This document shows, one piece after another, positions 43,893 through 52,921 of a stretch of 61,255 bases of DNA. Source of the DNA: Alphaproteobacteria bacterium (GTDB taxonomy: Bacteria > Pseudomonadota > Alphaproteobacteria > Thalassobaculales > Thalassobaculaceae); contig JABMNR010000159.1 in assembly GCA_013203465.1 (NCBI GenBank), positions 1 to 61,255 of the forward strand, read 5' to 3'. Made by a program: the position numbers and the translations under genes. The notes below the pieces were generated by a model, which saw nothing but the letters and a program-made list of their open reading frames with translations, made no database searches and was not told the DNA's origin. The first letter of the stretch is position 1; each line of letters opens with the position of its first letter.

Positions 43893-45418
43893 ACCTGATG
43901 GTAAGCGATCTCGACTACGGCCATGAGCCGTCGCTCGAGCCCAATCTCGACCCCTATGCGCTGGCCAAGGCGCTGTCCGGCCGCCATCTGATCGGCGGCA
44001 AGCTGGTCGCCGCCGCCTCGGGTAAGACCTTCGAGGTGATCTATCCGGCGACCGGCGAGATCATCGGCTTCGGCGCCGATGGCGATGCCGAGGACGTGGA
44101 CATCGCCGTGCGCGACGCCGCCAAGGCGCAGAAGGCGTGGGGAGCGATGCGCGCCCGTGACCGCGGCAAGCTGCTGTACAAATGCGCTGAGGCCCTGGAA
44201 GCGCATGTCGAGGAGCTGGGCCGCTTGATCGCCCTGGAAACCGGCAAGGCGTTACGCACCGAAAGCCGGGTCGAGGCGTCGATCCTGGCCGATGCGTTCC
44301 ATTTCCACGCCGGGCTCGGTTCCGAGTTGAAGGGCGAGACCGTGCCGCACCACCCGGACATGCTAACCATCACGGTACGCGAGCCGATCGGCGTGGTCGG
44401 CGCCATCATCCCATGGAACGTGCCGTTGCTGCTGATGGCGCTGAAGATCGCGCCGGCCATGCTGGCGGGCAACGCGGTGGTGGTGAAATCGGCCGAGGAA
44501 GCGCCGCTCACCGTGCTGCGGGTGTGCCAGATCTTGAACGCGGTGCTGCCGGCCGGTGTGTTCAACATGCTGTCCGGTTTCGGGCCGGAATGCGGCGCGC
44601 CGCTGGTCGAGCACCCGCTGGTTGGCAAGGTCACGTTCACCGGCTCGGTCGAGACCGGCAAGATCGTCTACAAGACCGCCGCCGAAAAGTTGATCCCGGT
44701 GACGTTGGAACTCGGCGGCAAGTCGCCGATGATCGTCATGGCCGACGCCAATCTGGACAAGGCGATCGCCGGGGCGGTGATCGGCATGCGGTTCACCCGC
44801 CAGGGCCAGTCCTGCACGGCGGCGAGCCGCATCTTCGTGCATGACAGCCTATATGACGCCTTCGTCGAGAAGCTGCGCGCCAAGGTCGACGCCATGGTGA
44901 TGGGTGATCCGCTCGACGAGAAAACCGACATCGGCACCATCATCTCGCCGCAGCAGTTTGAGAAGGTGAACAGCTACATCGCCCACGGCAAGAACGAGCC
45001 GGGGGCCAAACCGATCGAATGCTCGGCGATGCCGACGGACCCGAAGTTCAAGGACGGCTTGTTCGTGCGGCCGGTGATGTTCACCGAGATGACCAACGAC
45101 AGCAAACTCTCGCGCGAGGAGATTTTCGGCCCGGTCACCTGCCTGATCCGCTGGACCGATCAGGACGAGGTGCTGGCCGCCGCCAACGACACCGAGTACG
45201 GGCTGGCCGCGACGCTGTGGACCAACGACTTGAAGGCGGCGCTGACCATGACCGAGAAGCTGGAGGCCGGCTTCGTGCAGGTGAACCAGAATCTGGTCGT
45301 GCAGCCGGGCCTGAGTTATGGCGGCGTGAAGAACTCCGGCCTCGGCAAGGAGGCGACGCTGGAGTCCATGCTGGAGCACTTCACCCACAAGAAGACGATG
45401 ATCTTCAACAAGACCTGA
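43889..45418 (+). CDS. NAD(P)-dependent aldehyde dehydrogenase
   Basis: A 509-residue aldehyde dehydrogenase with the catalytic cysteine at 309 in RQGQSCTAASRIF and the general-base glutamate at 274 in TLELGGKSP. VGAIIPWNVPLLLMALKIAPA is the cofactor region. It oxidises an unidentified aldehyde to an acid. The gene is coupled to the CoA-transferase (ATGA overlap), giving a plausible aldehyde to acid to acyl-CoA step. Confidence 0.92.
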   Translation: MNLMVSDLDYGHEPSLEPNLDPYALAKALSGRHLIGGKLVAAASGKTFEVIYPATGEIIGFGADGDAEDVDIAVRDAAKAQKAWGAMRARDRGKLLYKCAEALEAHVEELGRLIALETGKALRTESRVEASILADAFHFHAGLGSELKGETVPHHPDMLTITVREPIGVVGAIIPWNVPLLLMALKIAPAMLAGNAVVVKSAEEAPLTVLRVCQILNAVLPAGVFNMLSGFGPECGAPLVEHPLVGKVTFTGSVETGKIVYKTAAEKLIPVTLELGGKSPMIVMADANLDKAIAGAVIGMRFTRQGQSCTAASRIFVHDSLYDAFVEKLRAKVDAMVMGDPLDEKTDIGTIISPQQFEKVNSYIAHGKNEPGAKPIECSAMPTDPKFKDGLFVRPVMFTEMTNDSKLSREEIFGPVTCLIRWTDQDEVLAAANDTEYGLAATLWTNDLKAALTMTEKLEAGFVQVNQNLVVQPGLSYGGVKNSGLGKEATLESMLEHFTHKKTMIFNKT

Positions 45419-45466
45419 GCGTAGCAGGATCACGACGAACCGCGCTCGGTGCCAACGGTGTCGCCC

Positions 45467-47866
45467 ATGACATCGCGTCTGGCGCGCCGCGCGGCCATCG
45501 GCGCGGTTCTTGTCGTTCTGGGGTTGAATGTCCTGGCGGCCCTCGGCTTGTTGTGGCTGCGCGGATCGTTGCCGACGCTAGATGGCGAAGTGCCCGGCCT
45601 CGCGGCGCTCACGGCCCCGGTCACGATCGACCGGGACGCCCGCGGCGTGGTCTGGATCGACGCCGCGACCACCGTCGACGCCGCCTATGCCCTTGGCTGG
45701 GTGCATGCCCAGGACCGGTTGTGGCAGATGGAGATGATCCGGCGGATCGGCGCCGGACGGCTGTCCGAGGTGGTGGGCGAGAAGGCCCTGGGCATCGATC
45801 GCTTCATGCGGACCCTCGGACTCTACCGATTGGCGGCGGGAAACTACGCCCGCTTACCCGTCGCCGCCCGCGCCGAGATCGATGCCTACGCCGCCGGGGT
45901 CAACGCTCAACTGGAGCGCCGGTCCGGCCCGCTGCCGCCGGAGTTCGTGCTGCTGGGCCACGCGCCGGAACCCTGGCGGCCGGCCGACAGTCTGGTCTGG
46001 GGCCGGTTGATGGCGCTGCAGCTTTCGGGCAACTGGGCGGCCGAGGCGACCCGGGCCCGTCTGCTTGCCGCCGGGCTGACAGCCGCCGATCTTGAGACGC
46101 TCTACGCCCGGCTGGACACCGACGACCCGCCACTCATCACCGCCGATCGTGCCGCCACACCCTCGATCACCACTGAGCGATGGAGCGCGTTGCTTACCGC
46201 CGTGCCCCCGGTCGTCGCCCCTCGCCTCGCCTCGAACGCCTGGGTCGTGTCGGGGAGCCGAACGGCGACCGGCAAGCCGATCCTGGCCGGCGACCCGCAT
46301 CTCGGATTCTCCTTCCCCAGCCTGTGGCATCTGGCGCGGGTCAAGACCCCCGACAGCCTGCGCGTCGGCGCCTTCGTGCCCGGCGTGCCGTTCCTGGTGC
46401 TGGGCCACAACGGCCATCTGGCCTGGAGCCTAACCACCACCACCTCGGACACCCATGATCTGTTCGTCGAGACCGTCGATCCGACGTCGCCCGAGCGCTA
46501 CCTGACCCCCGAGGGCGCGCGGCCGTTCATGACCCGCCGCGAGATCATCGGCGTCGGTGACGACGAGACGGTGGCGCATCAGGTTCGCTGGACCCGCCAC
46601 GGTCCGGTTTTGTCCGATGTCAGCGACGACGCCAAGGCCGCCGCCACCGAGGGCACGGTGTTGGCGCTCGCCTCACCGATCCTGGCCGAGGACGACGGCA
46701 CCGCCGAGGCGCTATGGCGCATGGCGCGCGCGACCGGCGCCGACGCCTTCCTTGATGCTCTGCGGCTGTTTCACGCCCCACACCAGAACGTGTTCTTCGC
46801 CGATAGCACCGGTCGCTTTGGCATGATCAGCGCCGGCCGCGTTCCGATCCGCCGGGCGGGCGACGGCTGGCTGCCGGCCGACGGCGCCAGCGGGAGGCGG
46901 GACTGGGTCGGCTGGGCCGATTTCGAGGCCCTGCCCGGCGTCGTCGATCCCAAAGCCGGGACGCTCCTGAACGCCAACAACCGGGTGATCGGCCGTGATC
47001 CGTCTCTCTGGCTCGGGCGTGAATTCGACGCCCCCTACCGCGCCGAGGTAATCACCGACCAGTTGGCCGAGTTCGGGAGCGACATCACGGTTGACGACAT
47101 GCGCGCGCTGCAACGCGACAGCCGCTCCCGCTTCGCCAAGACCCTGGTTCCGCGCCTGCTCGCCGCCGTCGAAGGCGCCGCATTGGCGGATCCGGTCGAG
47201 ATCGCGGCGGTCGCTAAACTGCGTGCCTGGGACCACCGCATGATCAAGGAGGACGCCGCGCCGCTGATCTTCGCCGCCTGGGCCCGGCATCTCCATCGGG
47301 TGATCCTGGTCGACGAGCCCGGCAACCCGGCCGACGCCATTCACCGGGTTCGGCCGGGCCCGCTGTTCCGCATTCTCGATACGGACTCGCGCTGGTGTGA
47401 CGATCGCGGCACGAATGGTGTCGAAACTTGTCCAACAGCGATCCGCCAGGCCTTGGCCGACGCGACGCGCGAGTTGGCGCGGCGGTACGGCACCAACGTA
47501 AGTGCCTGGCGTTGGGGCGACGCTCACCAAGCCACCTTCGCTCATCGCGTTCTCGGCCAGCTACCGCTCATCGGTGAGTGGCTGACGCCAACCGCGGCGA
47601 CCGATGGTGGCGATTTCACGGTATCGCGTGGCAGTTTTCGTGGACCAGCCAACGATCCCTACCGGCACATCCACGGCGCCGGCTTTAGCGCGGTCTATGA
47701 TCTCGCGTCGCTTGACGATTCACGCTTTTCGGCGGCTCTTGGCGCCTCAGGCAATCCGCTGTCGCCACTGGCCACGATCTGGCACGAGGATTGGGCGGCC
47801 GGCCGCGATCACGTCATCGGGCCAACACCGACGGTCCGTGCGCATCGGCTGACGTTGACGCCGTGA
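45467..47866 (+). CDS. Penicillin acylase family amide hydrolase
   Basis: About 799 residues of an S45-family N-terminal nucleophile hydrolase. An N-terminal membrane/signal segment (IGAVLVVLGLNVLAALGLLW) targets it to the periplasm. The alpha part has GWVHAQDRLWQMEMIRR. The autoproteolytic nucleophile is the serine at residue 256 in SNAWVVSGSRTATG, followed by GDPHLGFSFP. Enzymes of this class cleave penicillins, acyl-homoserine lactones or other amides; the substrate is unknown. ATG 45467 is preferred over the in-frame GTG at 45449, as neither has a strong ribosome-binding site. Confidence 0.87.
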   Translation: MTSRLARRAAIGAVLVVLGLNVLAALGLLWLRGSLPTLDGEVPGLAALTAPVTIDRDARGVVWIDAATTVDAAYALGWVHAQDRLWQMEMIRRIGAGRLSEVVGEKALGIDRFMRTLGLYRLAAGNYARLPVAARAEIDAYAAGVNAQLERRSGPLPPEFVLLGHAPEPWRPADSLVWGRLMALQLSGNWAAEATRARLLAAGLTAADLETLYARLDTDDPPLITADRAATPSITTERWSALLTAVPPVVAPRLASNAWVVSGSRTATGKPILAGDPHLGFSFPSLWHLARVKTPDSLRVGAFVPGVPFLVLGHNGHLAWSLTTTTSDTHDLFVETVDPTSPERYLTPEGARPFMTRREIIGVGDDETVAHQVRWTRHGPVLSDVSDDAKAAATEGTVLALASPILAEDDGTAEALWRMARATGADAFLDALRLFHAPHQNVFFADSTGRFGMISAGRVPIRRAGDGWLPADGASGRRDWVGWADFEALPGVVDPKAGTLLNANNRVIGRDPSLWLGREFDAPYRAEVITDQLAEFGSDITVDDMRALQRDSRSRFAKTLVPRLLAAVEGAALADPVEIAAVAKLRAWDHRMIKEDAAPLIFAAWARHLHRVILVDEPGNPADAIHRVRPGPLFRILDTDSRWCDDRGTNGVETCPTAIRQALADATRELARRYGTNVSAWRWGDAHQATFAHRVLGQLPLIGEWLTPTAATDGGDFTVSRGSFRGPANDPYRHIHGAGFSAVYDLASLDDSRFSAALGASGNPLSPLATIWHEDWAAGRDHVIGPTPTVRAHRLTLTP

Positions 47867-47888
47867 GACCGTCCAACGATGGGAGCGA

Positions 47889-48485
47889 TCAGAACCGAAT
47901 CTTCGCCCCGAGCATGAATTTCTGTGACATCTCGGACTCGCCAAGACGGCCATCGAGTTCGGTCGCCCCGCGATAGAACGCTCGGTATTCGGCCGTGAAG
48001 TCCCAGGAACTGCCCATCTCGAAATCCGCCCCGAGACCAAGTTGCAGTGTCGGCGCCACATCATCGCGTGGACCGGCCGCCGCCGTCCGGTCGCTCGGCT
48101 TCCCTTGCTGATCCAAATAACTGAAGCCGACCCCCGCCATGACGCGCGGCGTGACGATCGACCCGGTCCGCCAGTCATAGGCGCCGCCGACCAGGAAGCT
48201 GTAGTCGTTGGTCTCGTCCACGATTCCCGCGCCCGGCGATGACGTCACCGCAAGGAATTCGGTACCCGCCGTATTGGAATACGTCAGGCCAAGCTGAACC
48301 CGACGCGTCAACGCGTCGGCGGTCAAACGGTCTTCGCCAGGAACCGATCCACTGATCCGGTCGCCAACGATATACCAGGAGGAATCCGAGAGTGCCGTGT
48401 CATCGGCGGCCCACGCCGATCCGGCGCAAGAGGCTGCTATCACGACACTTCCAAGGAAAACCCGTAGACGCCATTCTGCCGTCAT
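47889..48485 (-). CDS. Outer-membrane beta-barrel protein, uncharacterised
   Basis: A 198-residue exported protein with a signal peptide (VFLGSVVIAASCAGSAWA, cut before ADD). Alternating strands rich in Tyr, Gly and Asp follow, such as YSFLVGGAYDWRTGS, TPRVMAGVGFSYLDQQG and WDFTAEYRAFYRG, and it ends SQKFMLGAKIRF with a terminal Phe. This fits an OmpW/OmpA-like small barrel of eight or so strands. The start is ATG 48485, with AAGAAGG upstream; the frame to 48587 lacks support. It is convergent with the penicillin acylase gene at 22 bases. Confidence 0.75.
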   Translation of the reverse strand: MTAEWRLRVFLGSVVIAASCAGSAWAADDTALSDSSWYIVGDRISGSVPGEDRLTADALTRRVQLGLTYSNTAGTEFLAVTSSPGAGIVDETNDYSFLVGGAYDWRTGSIVTPRVMAGVGFSYLDQQGKPSDRTAAAGPRDDVAPTLQLGLGADFEMGSSWDFTAEYRAFYRGATELDGRLGESEMSQKFMLGAKIRF

Positions 48486-48690
48486 CTGCCACCTTCTTGC
48501 CGGTGGTAAGCGGGTACGCTGAGCGCCCAACGCCAACCGACGTATCGCTCCCCACGATTTTTTAGCACGAGTCTGGTCGAAAGCCAACTCGACTCCGCCG
48601 ACATCGGGATAGACCCATCACTCCCGCCGCGCGACAGTACCGACGACCCACGTCGTTCGAGCATCCGTTTTTGCTGTACAAGGCCACGCC

Positions 48691-49926
48691 ATGGTCCATC
48701 CCGTCACCCCCGCCTCGATACGCGAGGCCGCCGCGTTGATGCACGGCTCGGTGTTGCGAACGCCGCTGGTCGAGGCACCACGTTTGGCCGAGGAGATCGG
48801 CTGCCGTCTATTCCTTAAGCTAGAGAATCTGCAACTCACCAGTTCCTTCAAGGCCCGGGGCGCGTTCATAAAGCTACAGAGTTTGAGTGACAATGAGCGT
48901 CAGCGCGGCGTAATCGCCATGTCGGCGGGCAACCATGCCCAGGGCGTCGCTTACCACGCCGCGCGTCTCGGCATTCCGGCGACCATTGTCATGCCGGCCA
49001 CCACCCCATTTTCCAAGGTCGAACGCACTCGCTCCCATGGTGCACGCATCGTGCTCGAGGGCCGCACGCTGGCGGACTGCCGGCCGGCGGTGGACCGCCT
49101 GATCGAGGAGCAAAAATTAGTCTTGGTGCATCCCTATGACGATCCGGACATCGTGCGCGGCCAGGGCACCATCGGCCTTGAAATCCTTGAGGACGTCGAT
49201 AACCTCGACGACATCATCGTGCCGATCGGTGGCGGTGGGCTGATGAGCGGAATCGCTATCGCGATCAAGGATGCCCGGCCGGACATCCGATTGATCGGTG
49301 TTCAAGTCGACAGCTTTCCCGCCATGTACCGGACCTTGAAGGGGTTACCGCCGCGATTTGGCGGCTCCACGCTTGCCGAAGGCATTGCCGTCAAGGAACC
49401 CGGCGGCATCACCAAGGAGATCATCGCCGATCTGGTGGACGATATCGTCCTGGTCCCCGAGCACATGATCGAGCGGGCGGTGCAACTGCTGATCGAGCAG
49501 CAACGTCAGGTGGTCGAAGGCGCGGGAGCCGCCGGGATTGCCGCGTTGCTCAACGATCCAGGCCGGTTCGCCGGTCGCTCCGTGGCCACGGTTCTATGCG
49601 GCGGAAATATTGACTCCCGAGTGTTGGCCTCGGTGATGATGCGCGGATTGGTGCGCGACGGCCGGATGGTGCGGCTGCGCATCGAGATCTCGGACGAGCC
49701 GGGGGTGCTGTCCACCGTCACCAAGCTGATCGGCGACGCCGGCGGCAACATCGTCGAGGTCTATCACCAGCGCCTATTCCAGGACGTGCCGGTCAAACAA
49801 GCCGAGTTGGATGCGGTGATTGAGACCCGGAACGCCGACCATGTTCGCGAGATCATGGCCCGGTTCGCCGAGCATGGCATGCGCGCCCGGCTGTTGAGCA
49901 CGAACACGCTGGACGGGCCGAGCTAG
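48691..49926 (+). CDS. ilvA: Threonine ammonia-lyase (threonine dehydratase) with ACT domain
   Basis: A 411-residue PLP enzyme converting threonine to 2-oxobutyrate and ammonia. The PLP lysine is K54 in TSSFKARGAF. SAGNHAQGVAYHAARLG and IVPIGGGGLMSGIA are cofactor motifs. The C-terminal domain has IEISDEPGVLSTVTKLIGD, an ACT fold for amino acid sensing. This single-ACT, 400-residue form occurs as biosynthetic or catabolic enzyme, so ilvA versus tdcB cannot be settled. It offers a second threonine route in this window besides tdh-kbl. Confidence 0.9.
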   Translation: MVHPVTPASIREAAALMHGSVLRTPLVEAPRLAEEIGCRLFLKLENLQLTSSFKARGAFIKLQSLSDNERQRGVIAMSAGNHAQGVAYHAARLGIPATIVMPATTPFSKVERTRSHGARIVLEGRTLADCRPAVDRLIEEQKLVLVHPYDDPDIVRGQGTIGLEILEDVDNLDDIIVPIGGGGLMSGIAIAIKDARPDIRLIGVQVDSFPAMYRTLKGLPPRFGGSTLAEGIAVKEPGGITKEIIADLVDDIVLVPEHMIERAVQLLIEQQRQVVEGAGAAGIAALLNDPGRFAGRSVATVLCGGNIDSRVLASVMMRGLVRDGRMVRLRIEISDEPGVLSTVTKLIGDAGGNIVEVYHQRLFQDVPVKQAELDAVIETRNADHVREIMARFAEHGMRARLLSTNTLDGPS

Positions 49927-49952
49927 TGGTCTGACGCAGCTCGACGGGCCAC

Positions 49953-50438
49953 TCACACCCCGGGTGCGAGTTGGCGGTAAGCGCCACACCAGTAGAGTAG
50001 TGGATCGTCATGAGTGCGAAGCTGGAGGTCCAGCACCCGACCAATCAGGATAACATGATCACCGCCGTCGTGGCGCGCATGCACGGTGCAATCCAGCGCC
50101 GCCAGGGCCTCCGACAGGATCGGTGCGCCGGAGCCCCAGGTCTCGATCGGCTCATCGGCAAACCGCTTGGCGGCCGGGTCGGCAAACCGGCTGGAAATTC
50201 CAGATTGATCAGCGCGCAAGATGTTGACCGCGAAGCCTTGGGCGCTCTCGAACGCCGCGAAACTGCCGGCGGCGCGGTCGAGGCAAAACAACACCAGCGG
50301 CGGGTCGAGAGAGACCGAGGTAAAGCTGTTCACGGTCAGCCCGTATGGCGTTCCGTCGGCGTCACGCGTGGTGACGACCGTCACACCGGTGGCATACCGG
50401 CCCAGGACGGCGCGAAACGCCTCAGGATCGATGGACAT
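49953..50438 (-). CDS. Flavin reductase-like, FMN-binding domain protein
   Basis: A 161-residue flavin reductase-like protein beginning FRAVLGRYATGVTVVTTRD, with PYGLTVNSFTSVSLDPPLV (FMN binding) and HVILIGRVLDL near the C-terminus. Such proteins reduce FMN/FAD with NADH to feed a two-component monooxygenase, but no oxygenase gene lies beside it. The start is ATG 50438, behind GAGG. The frame to 50549 is a longer, unsupported extension. Confidence 0.87.
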   Translation of the reverse strand: MSIDPEAFRAVLGRYATGVTVVTTRDADGTPYGLTVNSFTSVSLDPPLVLFCLDRAAGSFAAFESAQGFAVNILRADQSGISSRFADPAAKRFADEPIETWGSGAPILSEALAALDCTVHARHDGGDHVILIGRVLDLQLRTHDDPLLYWCGAYRQLAPGV

Positions 50439-50662
50439 GGACAGCCTCGCGAGGACGGGTCGAGCCGGAAAGACCCCGAAAGACATAGCGCATCGGCTCC
50501 GCGATTCACAGTGACGGCGCGCGACATATCGATGAATCCGACCGGCCAAATCCTGAGCATCCCCAAGACATTGACCGAAAACCTTGGCAAACCGAACGAA
50601 TTAACCGATCATAAAGAATTATAAGGCTATGGTGACGACGCGGTACCGACGGAGAATCAAAC
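50439..50662. other. Intergenic region upstream of motA
   Basis: About 225 bases between the divergent flavin reductase and motA, clearly AT-rich at 50570-50630. It should hold the motA promoter, but I cannot pick out a firm -35/-10 or a sigma-28 site. Confidence 0.35.
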
Positions 50663-51523
50663 ATGATCGTGATCATCGGCTGGCTGGTTGTCATCGTCAG
50701 CGTGATCGGTGGCTACATGGCCATGGGCGGCAAGCTAGGGCCGTTGTGGCAGCCGTTCGAGTTGGTGATCATCGGCGGTGCCGGCATCGGCGCGTTCCTT
50801 GTCGCCAACCCCAAATTCGTGTTGGCCAGAACGGGCTACGCCTTCAAGGCCGCGCTTAGAGGGCCAAAATACAACAAGGACGATTATCTCGAACTGCTCT
50901 CCCTACTTTATGCGATCTTCAAGCTCGCCAAGACCAAGGGCATGCTGGCGATCGAATCCCATATCGAAAGGCCGGAGGAAAGCAGCCTTTTCCAGGCGTT
51001 CCCGAAATTCTCCGCCGACCACCACGCACTGGAGTTCCTGTGCGACTACCTCCGCATGATGACGCTGGGAACCGACAACCCGCATGAATTAGCCGATCTG
51101 CTCGACGAAGAGTTGGAAACCCACCACGCCGAGGATGGCCAAATCCAAACCGCCTTCCAAACAATGGGTGACGGGTTCCCGGCGCTTGGGATCGTTGCCG
51201 CCGTGTTGGGCATTATCAAAACCATGAGTTCGATCACCGAGCCGCCGGAAGTGCTCGGTAAGCTGATCGGTGGCGCGTTGGTCGGCACGTTCTTGGGGAT
51301 TTTCCTGGCCTACGGTTTCGTCAGCCCACTCGCGGTGGCCATGGGCAATGTCTTCGCGGCCGACGCTAAGTACATGGGTTGCATCCGCGCTGGCTTGCTC
51401 GCCCATGTGTCCGGCTATGCGCCGGCGGTGTCGGTTGAATTCGCGCGTAAGGCCTTGATGGCCAAGGATCGTCCGTCGTTCTTCGAGGTCGAGGAGGCGG
51501 TGGCCGCCCTGCCGCCAGTGTGA
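50663..51523 (+). CDS. motA: Flagellar motor stator protein MotA
   Basis: A 286-residue stator subunit with four membrane helices. It starts MIVIIGWLVVIVSVIGGYM and has the MotA/TolQ/ExbB domain including GDGFPALGIVAAVLGIIKTM and ALVGTFLGIFLAYGFVSPLA. It couples proton flow through MotB to torque on the flagellar rotor. motB follows after 111 bases. Other flagellar genes are absent from the window, so this is a detached mot pair. Confidence 0.94.
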   Translation: MIVIIGWLVVIVSVIGGYMAMGGKLGPLWQPFELVIIGGAGIGAFLVANPKFVLARTGYAFKAALRGPKYNKDDYLELLSLLYAIFKLAKTKGMLAIESHIERPEESSLFQAFPKFSADHHALEFLCDYLRMMTLGTDNPHELADLLDEELETHHAEDGQIQTAFQTMGDGFPALGIVAAVLGIIKTMSSITEPPEVLGKLIGGALVGTFLGIFLAYGFVSPLAVAMGNVFAADAKYMGCIRAGLLAHVSGYAPAVSVEFARKALMAKDRPSFFEVEEAVAALPPV

Positions 51524-51634
51524 TCGGCGCGGGTCGCGCCTATTGCACACAACGGCCGTTTGAAACATCCCGGCGTGGCCCCGACTTTGCAAGGGTCTGG
51601 GTGATCACGAACACCGTCTAAGGGAACGCATCCG

Positions 51635-52729
51635 GTGGATAATCACGCCGAAGTCATCATCAAGAAGGTTAAGAAGGGGGGACATGCCGCCCACCATGGC
51701 GGCGCCTGGAAGGTGGCGTACGCCGATTTCGTGACCGCCATGATGGCGTTCTTTCTGCTGCTCTGGTTGCTGAACGCGACCACCGAGGAGCAGAAGATGG
51801 GTATTTCCAACTACTTCGACCCGACGGCGATCAGCCGCGCGACCCGCTCGGGCTCCGGCGGCGTGCTGGGCGGCACCTCGATCACCGTGCCCGGTTCGCT
51901 AAAGTCGCCCAGCTCTCCGCCGATGATCAGCACCCCACAGGTCGCGCGTCCGCAAGCCGAGCGCACGGAATCCCTCGATCCCGATTCCGACGACCCGGAG
52001 AACATCGAATCCCGCCTCGGCTCAAAGCAGGACGAGGAAGGCGCGATGAACCAAGAGGTGTTCGAGCAGCTGCTGCGCGAACGTGAACAACAGCAATTCG
52101 AGGATGCCGAGGCGGCACTGCGCGAAGCCATCGAGCAGACGCCCGAATTGTCCGAGTCCGGCGAGGCGCTGCATATCGACGCCACCCCCAACGGACTGCG
52201 GATTCAGCTCGTTGACCAGGAAAAGATCGCGCTGTTCCCCAACGGCAGCGCCGCCATGTACGAGCAGACCCGGATTCTCATCGAGAAGGTCGCCGAGGTG
52301 ATCTCCAAGCTGCCGAACCAGATCGAAATCAGCGGTCATACGGATTCGAAGCAATTCTCGCCCGGCTCAACCTATACCAACTGGGATTTGTCGACCGATC
52401 GTGCCAACGCCTCCCGCCGGGTCCTGATGGCCAACGGTATCGCCGAAAACCGCATTTCCGAGGTGACCGGCAAGGCCGACAAGGAACCGTTCATCGAGGA
52501 CAATCCCGCCGACCCGGCCAACAGACGGATCAGCATCGTGCTGAAACACCTGTCGACCGATGATGCCGAGGGCCTGAAGATCGCCGAGGATGAAGCGCGC
52601 AAACGCGCCGAGCAAGCCGCGGGCACACCGACTTTAGAGGGTGGCGGCCCCGCTCCGGCCGCGAATGATGGCGGCGCGCCGGGGGGCGATAGCGGCGCCC
52701 CCCTCGCCCCCGCCCGCGTCGGCGGCTGA
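51635..52729 (+). CDS. motB: Flagellar motor stator protein MotB
   Basis: A 364-residue stator subunit that starts at GTG 51635. One N-terminal helix carries the proton-binding aspartate D31 in VAYADFVTAMMAFFLLLWLL. An OmpA-type peptidoglycan-binding domain lies in the C-terminal half (IEISGHTDSKQFSPG, DRANASRRVLMANGI). A basic N-tail (KKVKKGGHAAHHGG) is typical. The last 40 residues are Gly/Pro/Ala-rich and probably disordered. The proton-type aspartate is intact. Confidence 0.94.
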   Translation: MDNHAEVIIKKVKKGGHAAHHGGAWKVAYADFVTAMMAFFLLLWLLNATTEEQKMGISNYFDPTAISRATRSGSGGVLGGTSITVPGSLKSPSSPPMISTPQVARPQAERTESLDPDSDDPENIESRLGSKQDEEGAMNQEVFEQLLREREQQQFEDAEAALREAIEQTPELSESGEALHIDATPNGLRIQLVDQEKIALFPNGSAAMYEQTRILIEKVAEVISKLPNQIEISGHTDSKQFSPGSTYTNWDLSTDRANASRRVLMANGIAENRISEVTGKADKEPFIEDNPADPANRRISIVLKHLSTDDAEGLKIAEDEARKRAEQAAGTPTLEGGGPAPAANDGGAPGGDSGAPLAPARVGG

Positions 52730-52921
52730 TCATCGCGATCCTTCCGACCGGCATTCATACACCGGTGTTTTCCTTCCGGCCCGCGCCAAGCGTCTGGAAG
52801 CATACGGTCCTTTCCGTCATTCACGATCCGCTTTAGGCTGAACACCATTGGACACGCGCCCGGGCAATCCTAGTCGCCCGGAGCGTGAAAGCGCCGATCG
52901 TGAGAGGGCCTTGGTTCGACG

